From assembly GCA_009667805.1 (NCBI GenBank), contig RXON01001629.1:1-64000 (forward strand): 64,000 bases of DNA, given 5' to 3'. Under the pieces are notes generated by a model. It had not been told where the DNA came from, did not search any database, and saw only the letters and a list, made by a program, of their open reading frames with translations. Positions 55,263 to 64,000 of the stretch are shown piece by piece. The first letter of the stretch is position 1. The number at the start of each line of letters is the position of its first letter. Source of the DNA: Leptobrachium leishanense. Its lineage: Eukaryota > Chordata > Amphibia > Anura > Megophryidae. The position numbers and the translations under genes are program-made.

Positions 55263-55414
55263 TAAAATTCACAGGAATGTGCGCTGTGTAGAAACAAATG
55301 TGGGCTGCTCAGTCCAAAATGCCCAGGCCTATATTTTGTCCCAGTTCGGGCTTGCTACCTGTCCTCACTAACACCGCCCCTCACTACCTGTCCTCACTAA
55401 GCCCCCCTCACTAC
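55263..55414. repeat. L2-derived minisatellite, middle part
   Basis: From about 55350 the repeat ctacctgtcctcactaacac recurs. It continues the array begun at 54470 and is cut by hAT copy 2. It resumes at 60848-60884. Confidence 0.75.
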
Positions 55415-55999
55415 TAGGGATGAGCCGAAAACGTCTGAGTTCGAACTTTCCAAATGTTCGAATTCGAACCCGAACCTGAACTCGAACTCAATACAAGTCA
55501 ATGGGGCTATAAATTCGGTTTTTAGAGTGACCTGCAGGAGAGCATATATGCTAGATATTTGCCATAAAAGGTGTATGGGGGTCCGGGTAGTGCCCTGGGG
55601 GACAGGAAACAAGGACAAAAAGTAAAAAAAAAAACATTTTTAAAAGGGACAGTGAGTTTTCCATGAAATAAGGGTTAAAAATACAAAACAAAAAATTCCT
55701 TCAAATATCATGCCTAGGAGGTCCCCATAACCTGCCCGTGAAGTGGCGGATTTCTAGGATGTATAGAAATATGTAAAAACCAAAAAATGACATTTCAAAT
55801 GACGGTAAATGCTTTTCTTTTAATCTATCAATAAGCAACTGCTTGGGGCGGCAGTCTGTATGAAAAGAGGAGACATTTTCGGACACGCAGAAAAAGTTTA
55901 GTAATTTTTTTGGCTAAATTATTGTGAAACTTATGCAGGCTTTGGATGAAAGTAACAATAGGTGCTTTAAAATTGGGCCTTTAGCGTCGGCAACAGTGT

Positions 56000-56570
56000 C
56001 GTCACACCATAACCCCTCTGAGGATATGAATCTGATACAGACGTCAGTGGCAGTGCACCCAAATATTGTGCTTTTGGTGCCAGGCCAGCAAGACTGCCAG
56101 GCCAGCATGTACTATCATACAGTAACCCCTCTGTAGTATTGTGGAAGAATGCAGGGGTGGACCATGTGGTCCTATATTAAAAAGATATGATTCTGGTAAA
56201 GGCGTTAGTGCACCCAGATATTGTGCTTTTGGTGCCAGGCCAGCAAGTGCATTCATACAGTAAGCCCTCTGTAATATTGTGGAAGAATGCAGGGGTGGAC
56301 CTTGGGGTCCTATATTAAAAAGATATGATTCTGGTCAAGGCGTCAGTGCACCCAGATATTGTGCCTTTGGTGCAAGACTGCCAGGCCAGCAAGTATCATC
56401 ATACAGTAACCCATCTGTGGTATTGTGGAAGAGTGCAGGGCTGGACCCTGCGATTCAAAAAATTAAAATGATATAAATCTGGCACAGGCGTCAGTGCAGC
56501 CAAATATTGTGCCTTTCATGGCAGCAAGTGCCTTCACACCGTAACCCTTTTGTGGTATTGTGGAAGAGTT
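56000..56570 (-). repeat. About 150-bp subterminal tandem repeats of hAT copy 2
   Basis: Four units with ggcgtcagtgcacccagata, ttgtgcttttggtgccaggc, taccacaaagg-like and ctgtggtattgtggaagagt. They are counterparts of 20420-20880 in copy 1. Confidence 0.82.
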
Positions 56571-56609
56571 CAGTGCTGGCGGTTTGTGAATGCAGAAGAC
56601 ACCCCCGAT

Positions 56610-59600
56610 CTATTCCGTTACTTCAGCATCAGGGGATTGATAGCTGCTGATCCAGGACTGATTCATTTTTATAAATGTCAGCCGGTCTACAGAGTCGGTG
56701 GACAGACGCACTCTTTTGTCTGTGACGAAACCTCCAGCGGCACTGAACGTCCTTTCAGAAAGCACGCTAGATGAAGGGCAACCTAGTAGCTGCATAGCAT
56801 ATTGGCTATGTTCTGGCCAGTGATCCAATCTCAACACCCAGTAAGCCAGTGGATCATCTGCTGGAAAGGTATCCAGGTCAGCCCTTGCCCCTAGGTAGTC
56901 CTGCACCATATGGTGAAGACGCTGGCAATGGGTGCCTACATTTGACGTCCCTGGGCGTCGTGGACTAAAATTTTTTAAAAATGCATCAGTCAAGCGGCCC
57001 TGGCCTTCACCACTATTCCTCTGATCATCCGCAGCCTCAGAAGCACCTGTGTCAGCACTTGGTAACCTACCAGTGCCTGGAAAGGTGTTACACAAGTGTC
57101 GCTTTAGAGCATCCTCAAGTTTTTTCATCCTGTGCTCCCTCTCTGCGGGCAGGATGAGCTCTGCAACTTTACCCTTGTATCGTGGATCAAGAAGGGTTGC
57201 CAACCAGTAATGATCCCTCTCCTTGATAGCACGAATCCTGGGGTTCTTTAGCAGGCTTTGCATTATAAGGGAGCCCATGCAGCGTAGGTTGGAGGTGGCA
57301 TTAGCTTCCGAGTCTTCCTGGTCAATGAGGATGACCCCATCGTGCACTTCCTCCTCCCAGCCACGCACTAGCCCTTGTGTTTCTGGGCACACGAAAACCT
57401 TCCCTTGAGGAATCTCCACCTTCAATGCCCCCACTACTTAAATATTCCTCCCCCTCATCCTCCTCCTGTCTGATCTGAGTAGGACCCGCTGGAATGCTGT
57501 CTGCGGAAAGACTGGGGCCTTGAGAGCTAGGGAAGGCCTCCTCTTCCTCCCGCTGCTCTGCCTCTAAAGCCACATCTATAATTCCCCGCAGAGTGTGCTC
57601 CAGCAGGAACACTGAAGGAATTGTGTCACTGATGCATGCACTGTCCCTGCTCAACATCTTTGTTGCCTCCTCAAATGGTGAAAGTACAATGCATGCTTCC
57701 TTGATCATCAGCCACTGCGGGGAGGGGGAAAAACCAAGTTGACCTGAACCTGTCCTTGTGCCATACTCACACAGGTACTCGTTGATGGCCCTCTGCTGCT
57801 TGTGCAGGCGCTGCAGCATTGCTAATGTCGAGTTCCACCTGGTGGGCATGTCACATATAAATACGGTTTGTGGGAAGGTGGAATTCTCTTAGAATGACCG
57901 TCTGAAGTGGCTTCAGACTTTTTTGGCCTGGCTGAGAAGCTCTGGCAGCCCTGGGTACTTGGTAAGGAAACGCTGTACCACTAGATTTAGGACGTGTGCT
58001 AGGCATGGTACATGCGTCAATTTAACCTTGCACAGGGCGGAAAGAAGGTTGCCGCCATTATCACAGATGATCAATCCCATCTGAAGCTGGCGTGGTGTTA
58101 ACCATCTCTGCACCTGGCCCTGCAGAGCTGACAGAATTTCTGGCCCGGTGTGGCTCCTGTCCCCTAAACAAACCAGCTCTAGCACAGTATGGCTTCTTTT
58201 TGCTTGAGCCATTGCGTAGAACCTGTCAGGCGTCGGTTTAACTGCCACTTCGCCAGAGACAGAGAAGGAGGAGGAGGAAGAAGAGGGAGAGGTGGTGGTG
58301 GTGGAGCAGACAGACCTCATACAAGCAGCTTTCTGGAGGCGTTGTGGATGAACAAGCTCCAGCAGAGAGCCCCATCTTGGATCCCTCCCACCTGCAATCA
58401 GAGTTACCTAGTGTGCTGTGAAGGAAATGTAACAACCCTGTCCATGCTTGCTGGACAACGTGTCTAAAGTCACATGCACCTTGTTGCTGACTGCCTTTCC
58501 CAATGATAGGATAGCACTGTCTTCCATGAGCTGGTAAAGTGCTGGAATGGCCTTGCGTGAAAAGTAAAGGTGTTTTGGTACCTGCCACTGTGGTACAGCA
58601 CATTCAGCAAATTCACGGAAGAGAGCAGAGTCCACCAGTTGGAAAGGCAGCAGCTGCAATGCGAGTAATTTTGCTAAGCTGGCATTTAGATGCTGTGCTT
58701 AGGGATGGTTGGGACTATATTTTTTCTTATGCTGCAGCAGCTGCGGCAACATAATCTGACTGCTGCTGGGATGATGTCACATTGTGAGGAAGGACCTGGT
58801 ACATCCATTACTGTAGCATCATCCCTGTCAGTGGAGGTTGTAGGCAATGACATGGCAGGACATACAGTGGGGGTAGAGACAGATGAGGAGGAGGAGGACC
58901 TACGCAAAGTTTTGCGCCAACGGGATGTGTGGCAGGTGTTCATATGTCGCCTCAAGCACGTGGTACCCAAGTGTCCGGTGTCTATCCCACGCTTCAGCCT
59001 CATCTGACATAGATTACAAATAGCAACGGTGCACTCTGCTGCACATTGCTTTAAGAACTCCCAGACAACAGAGTTCCTGCGTGTGTGCTTTTAGACAACA
59101 ATGCTCTGCACCGGAGCAGCTCTGACATCTGATGCCTTGGACTGGCTAGTGCTACGGTTGGTCACAGAGGATGTTGTGCCTCATGTTTCCTGTGCCTCCT
59201 CCTCTTCCTCCTCCCCCTCCTCACTTGATTCCTCTGTTCGATGTGGCACCCAGGTGGAGTCAGTGACCTCATCAATGTCATCTTCACCCCCTATCTCCTT
59301 GTCACTGGAACCAACTTGGCAGTATGCTGCAGCTGCTGGGGCAACATGAGTGCCAGTTATTTGTTTGTCATCACTGGCACCCCCTTCCTCTAGGTTGATT
59401 ATACTCCCTTCCTCAACCTCAGAGAATGAATCAGAGCACTGTACTTGCTGTGCATCCTCAAGCAGCATGTCACCGTCATTGTAGTCAAACAATTCAGCTG
59501 ACTCCTCCGTGTGTGATAGCGAGGCTATGGCAGGAGTAGCTGTGGACATGAAGGCTGCATTAGATGTTTTGGCAGCTGAGGTGGACTGTAAAGCACTAGA

Positions 59601-59838
59601 AGTCTGGCTGGCAGAGGACTCGGAGGATGAGGATGGCCTGGTTAGCCAATCCACCAAATCCTCTGTTATGATGCTGCTGCTTAAGACGGCCAGCACCAGT
59701 TAGAAAGGACAAGCACGCCCCTGCAGAGGATGCACCACGTCCACAACGACCAGAGGCACAGCATCCCGACACAGGGGCTGCTTGCCCTCTTATCTGTGTC
59801 TGGGAGCGTCTGCCTGTCCTTTTTGTTCTTTCAGACAT
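56610..59838 (-). pseudogene. hAT transposase with BED zinc finger, copy 2
   Basis: Starts at 59838 (MSERTKRTGRRSQTQ), with a Ser-rich then acidic N-terminus (about 59180-59690). A BED finger remnant follows (GTTCLRRHMNTCH near 58950), then a core near 58480 and a C-terminus (YWVLRLDHWPEHSQYAMQLLGCPSSSVLSERTFSAAGGF) ending SSYQSPDAEVTE at 56610. Only the last about 275 codons form one long frame; the rest is broken by at least four shifts or stops. It is better preserved at the C-terminus than copy 1. Not active as read. Confidence 0.87.
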
Positions 59839-59939
59839 GGTGAGTGATATATAGATTAAATATATACAGAACTCTGATTAACTCTGGTATAAAGATTAAA
59901 GATTTACAGAACTATGATATAACTCAGTGAGACACCCTG

Positions 59940-60470
59940 ATAGCTGGCAGCCAGTGACAAGACACAGATTACAATTCCCTCCTATAAATCAGTGTGACCC
60001 CGTGATGGGTGGAAGTGAGAAGCCACAGATTACAAATCTCAGAAACCTCCTATAAATCCGTGAGACCCCTTGATGGGTGGCAGTGAAACCTCCTCTAAAT
60101 CAGTGAGACCCCTTGATGGGTTGGCAGCGAGAAGCCACAGATTACAAATCTCAGAAACCTCGTATAAATCAGTGAGACCCCTTGATGGGTGGCAGTGAAA
60201 CCTCCTATAAATGAGTGAGACCCCCTGATGGGTGGCAGCCAGTGAGAACACATGGATTATAACAATTCCCAAATATTTTGTAGAAATTAGTGACCCCTAA
60301 AATACTTGCTGGCAGTGGCAAGAGACAGATCACCTCAATTCCCAGATATTTTGTAGAAATTAGTGACCCTCCAAAATACTGCGTGGTACTGGCTGTGTGA
60401 CAAGACACACATCACCTCAATTCCCAGATATTTGGTAGAAATGAGACCCCCCAGACCCCCCCAGTAGCGT
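59940..60470 (-). repeat. Minisatellite upstream of hAT copy 2 transposase
   Basis: Units of gagaccccttgatgggtggc and caaatctcagaaacctc, then aattcccagatattttgtag. Same family as 16453-17120 in copy 1. Confidence 0.82.
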
Positions 60471-60847
60471 GGCAGACCGGCAGTAAGAACACACAACAAC
60501 AATCTCCTATGAAATCTCCTCTCAAATGCATGCTGAAGCGGTGCGTGGAAACCTCATATAGTGTGCTGCGGGACTTAGCTCTGTGAGCCCATGATTGGGC
60601 AAAATTTGCCCAATCAGGACTCTGAGTCGTGATTGGCATACTGTTGAACCTGTCTTGCACCAGACCTGTGGTCAGGTGCAGGGCTGTAGCCAATTACAAG
60701 CTTCAGGCCAGTGTAAAAGTGCATTGTGGGCCACTGTGTTGCATTGTGGTTGAACTTGCTCCGAATACCCGGAAATGATCGGAGTTCGCGAGCTAAACGA
60801 ACAGTCTAAGTTCGACCTGAACTCTGAACCCGAACAGCTCATCCCTA

Positions 60848-60884
60848 CTCACCACATGTCCTCACTAACGCCGCTCCTCATTAC
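60848..60884. repeat. L2-derived minisatellite, end
   Basis: ctcaccacatgtcctcacta and gccgctcctcattac, one or two final units after hAT copy 2. Confidence 0.7.
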
Positions 60885-60891
60885 TAGGGAT

Positions 60892-61255
60892 TAGGGATGA
60901 GCCGAACACCCCCGTGTTTAGTTCGCATTCGAAATCGAACAATTTCAAAAGTTCGAGTTTGAAAGCGAACACGAACCAAACTCAATGCAAGTCAATGGGA
61001 GTCAAAAGTTCGGTTTTTAGAGTGCCCTCCAAGAGGGCATATATGCAAGATATTGCCATAAAAGGTGTATGGGGGTCCTGGTAGTGCCCTGGGGACAGGA
61101 AACAAGGACAAAAAGTTTAAAAAAATAAGTTTTTAAAGGAACAGTGAGTTTTCCATAAAATAAGGGTTAAAAATAAAAATTCCTTCAAATATCGTGCCTA
61201 GGAGGTCCCCATAACCTGCCTGTGAAGTGGCGGATTTGTAGGATGTATAGAAACA
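60892..61255. mobile_element. Partial hAT end (third copy)
   Basis: Begins tagggatgagccgaacaccc and follows the left end of hAT copy 2 for about 360 bp (ggcatatatgcaagatattg, ggaggtccccataacctgcc). It then breaks off at 61256. No other end found. Confidence 0.8.
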
Positions 61256-61965
61256 TTGCCATCAGAGACCCACAGACAACACCTAGCCACCCTTAAGGGG
61301 TTAAAATGCACAGGCACTGGCTACTATCCAGTTAGATGAGGGAATGTATTATATGTATAAAGCAAGATATATATGACAATGGATAGTCAGAGACTCTAGG
61401 GACTCAGCTTGTACGCTTTATGATAGACATTTCTAACACAATAATAATTGTATGCTCACATAGGCTCTTCGGGAGAGGTACATAGGGTTCCCACATGTCC
61501 GTTTTTGACCCAGACTGTCCGGGTTTGGAGTCATGTGTCCGGGGTTGACTCCCTCTGCCACCCGAACACATGAATCCAAGGTTATACTTACATTTCCTGC
61601 GTTCCCCCTGCGCCACGGTCTTTTCCTCCTTCCATTTTTTCCAGGCTGAAGAGGTATTGCTGGTCTGCGTCACATGTCGTCCTCTGAGCCGCTGTCATGG
61701 TCGCACAGGCGCAACAGGCTCACTCTCACCTGACGTCGTTTCACGTGGTTGCTCGTGCGCCTGCGGGCTGCTCCCTTCCTAGGCCTCCCAGCCGGGCAGT
61801 GTGCAGAACGAGCAGCTAAGGAGAGGACGTGCTCTGTGATGTCTTCATCCGGATTCCAGACCTGGAACGTGGATGCGGTCGATCTTGCCAGACCAGCCAG
61901 CAGCTCTCCACTACATCCACTCTGACGCCGCCGCTCGCCGGTCAACTCAAGGGAGGCTCGCAGAC
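61256..61965. other. No gene recognised; CpG-bearing stretch
   Basis: 61480-61560 has a repeated 'gtccgggtttgg/gtccggggttg' motif. 61700-61960 is relatively CpG-rich (cctgacgtcgtttcacgtgg, ctgacgccgccgctcgccgg). This could be a promoter or an old element, but no frame looks like a protein. Confidence 0.45.
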
Positions 61966-64000
61966 AGTGAGTGTGCCAGCCTTTGTTTCCAGTCTGCTGC
62001 AGCATAATAAATACCAGTGTGTGCCATAAAGTGTGCCAGCCTTTCCAGTCTGCCATGTATAATACCAGTGTGTGCCATAACAGTGTGCCAGCCTTTCCAG
62101 TCTGCCATGTATAATACCAGTGTGTGCCATAAGTGTGCCAGCCTTTTCAGTCTGCCATAACAGTGTGCCAGCCTTTCCAGGCTGCCATGCAGCATATCAG
62201 TTTGGGCCATAACAGTGTGCCAGCCTTTCCAGGTTGCCATGTATAATACCAGTGTGTGCTATACCAGTTTGCCAGCCATACCAGTCTGCCATAAGTGTGC
62301 CAGCCTTTCCAGTCTGCCATGCAGCATAATATCAGTGTGCCATAACAGTGTGCCAGCCTTTCCAGTCTGCCATGTATAATACCAGTGTGTGCCATAAGTG
62401 TGCCAGCCTTTTCAGTCTGCCATAACAGTGTGCCAGCCTTTCCAGTCTGCCATGCAGCATACCAGTTTGTGCCATAACAGTGTGCCAGCCTTTCCAGTCT
62501 GCCATGCAGCATAATACCAGTGTGTGCCATAACAGTGTGCCAGCCTTTCCAGTCTGCCATGTATAATACCAGTGTGTGCCATAAGTGTGCCAGCCTTTTC
62601 AGTCTGCCATAACAGTGTGCCAGCCTTTCCAGTCTGCCATGCAGCATACCAGTTTGTGCCATAACAGTGTGCCAGCCTTTCCAGATTGCCATGTATAATA
62701 CCAGTGTGTGCTATACCAGTTTGCCAGCCATACCAGTCTGCCATAAGTGTGCCAGCCTTTCCAGTCTGCCATGCAGCATAATACCAGTGTGTGCCATAAC
62801 AGTGTGCTAGCCTTTCCAGTCTGCCATGTATAATACCAGTGTGTGCCATACCAGTTTGCCAGCCATACTAGTCTGCCATAACAGTTTGCCAGCCTTTCCA
62901 GTCTTGCATGCAGCATAAAATACCAGTGTGTGCCATAACAGTGTGCCAGCCTTTCCAGTCTGCCATGTATAATACCAGTGTGTGCCATAAATGTGCCAGC
63001 CTTTTCAGTCTGCCATAACAGTGTGCCAGCCTTTCCAGTCTGCCATGCAGCATACCAGTTTGTGCCATAACAGTGTGCCAGCCTTTTCAGTCTGCCATGC
63101 AGCATAATACCAGTGTGTGCCATAACAGTGTGCCAGCCTATCCAGTCTGCCATGTATAATACCAGTGTGTGCCATACCAGTTTGCCAGCCATACTAGTCT
63201 GCCATAACAGTTTGCCAGCATTTCCAGTCTTGCATGCAGCATAATACCAGTGTGTGCCATAACAGTGTGCCAGCCTTTCCAGTCTGCCATGTATAATACC
63301 AGTGTGTGCCATAACAGTGTGCCAGCCTTTTCAATCTGTCATGCAGCATAATACCAGTGTGTGCCATAACAGTGTGCCAGCCTTTCCAGTCTGCCATGTA
63401 TAATACCAGTGTGTGCCATAACAGCTGTGCCAGCCTTTCCAGGTTACCATGTATAATACCAGTGTGTGCTATACCAGTTTGCAGCCATACCAGTCTGCCA
63501 TAGTGTGCAGCCTTTCCAGTCTGCCATGCGCATAATACCAGTATGAATGCCCGCATCACACGTGTGTGTCATAACAGTGTGCCAGCCTTTCCAGTCTGCC
63601 ATGTATGAATACCAGTGTGCCATAAGTGTGCCAGCCTTTTCAGTCTGCCATAACAGTGTGCCAGCCTTTCCAGTCTGCCATGCAGCATACCAGATTGTGC
63701 CATACAGCAGTGTGCCAGCCTTTTCAGTCTGCCATGCAGCAAATAACCAGTGTGTGCCATAACAGTGTGCCAACCTTTCCAGTCTGCCATGTATAATACC
63801 AGTGTTGCCATACCAGTTTGCCAGCCATACTAGTCTCTGCCATAACAGTTTGCCAGCCTTTCCAGTCTTGCATGCAGCATAATACCAGTGTGTGCCATAA
63901 CAGTGTGCCAGCCTTTCCAGTCTGCCATGTATAATACCAGTGTGTGCCATAAGTGTGCCAGCCTTTTCAGTCTGCCATAACAGTGTGCCAGCCTTTCCAG
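61966..64000 (-). repeat. Satellite with higher-order structure, runs off the window
   Basis: About 2 kb of units built on cagtgtgccagcctttccag, tctgccatgtataatacc, agtgtgtgccataa. At least four variants alternate: 'atgtataatacc', 'atgcagcata', short 'ttttcagtctgccataa' and 'gtttgccagccatacc'. The order of variants recurs over several hundred bp, which is a higher-order repeat. Long frames on both strands are by-products of the repeat length. Confidence 0.93.

Larger units (their letters stand above)
55415..60847 (-). mobile_element. hAT element copy 2, complete with TIRs
   Basis: 5.4 kb with TIRs TAGGGATGAGCCG at 55415 and, inverted, cagctcatcccta ending at 60847. The 8-bp flanks CTCACTAC (55407-55414) and CTCACCAC (60848-60855) match at 7 of 8 bases. 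It carries a transposase on the minus strand, tandem repeats at both subterminal regions and the same overall layout as copy 1. Confidence 0.9.

Noticed and set aside
61700..61965. CpG-island promoter
   Set aside because: CpG-rich, but there is no identifiable downstream gene; it borders a satellite. Kept as an unclassified interval.
62147..63950. Long minus frames with repeated MAHTGII / RLERLAHC segments
   Set aside because: They follow the satellite unit length in several frames. Repeat artefact.

Overview
The window is vertebrate nuclear DNA, most likely from an anuran amphibian with a large, repeat-rich genome. The evidence is one vomeronasal type-2 receptor (V2R) 7TM exon together with L2, CR1 and Rex1-like LINEs, hAT, Harbinger, Tc1 and piggyBac-type DNA elements, Penelope-like elements (PLEs), a Ty1/copia element and a gammaretrovirus-like endogenous retrovirus (ERV). 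The LINE 3' tails and PLE terminal repeats have the look of frog families. The anuran call rests on recognition, not on a search. Nearly every reading frame belongs to a transposable element; the V2R exon is the only ordinary host coding sequence I can support.

Layout. 1-15024 is a tandem array of a roughly 705-950 bp unit, interrupted by a minus-strand ERV (2365-9037) and a minus-strand copia element (10107-14665). A truncated Tc1 (to 16373) and a 5'-truncated hAT (to 21391) follow. 22606-31424 is a PLE with inverted terminal repeats, hammerhead-ribozyme motifs and an intact 819-aa RT/GIY-YIG frame; a complete Harbinger element (23721-26869) sits inside it. 31439-38746 holds minisatellites, an L2 tail, a four-unit repeat and a Rex1-like LINE split by a PLE-like remnant. 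38747-43473 has a probable solo LTR, a hAT derivative carrying a piggyBac-type element with a 23-bp minisatellite, and a foldback element. 43479-48900 is a four-level nest: long-TIR element > TTAA MITE > CR1 > L2. A second PLE follows (about 48995-51310), then an inverted copy of an earlier repeat, the V2R exon (52576-53495), an L2 fragment that grew into a minisatellite, a second complete hAT (55415-60847), and a satellite running off the right edge (61966-64000).

The most unusual object is the ERV. Its pol frame runs from RNase H into a domain that I recognise as the conserved N-terminal domain of opioid growth factor receptor (OGFr), and then into integrase, all in one reading frame with a single stop codon. 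This looks like a host-gene domain captured inside a retroviral polyprotein. The provirus has 4-bp target duplications and nearly identical LTRs, so it is young, but it lacks gag and the catalytic palm of RT and has frame breaks in pol and env. Its primer-binding site is extended into a 40-nt copy of the tRNA-Pro 3' half.

Many young elements here (near-identical LTRs) carry single-base frameshifts. This is either rapid decay or residual single-base indels in the assembly, and it should be kept in mind for every 'broken' call below.
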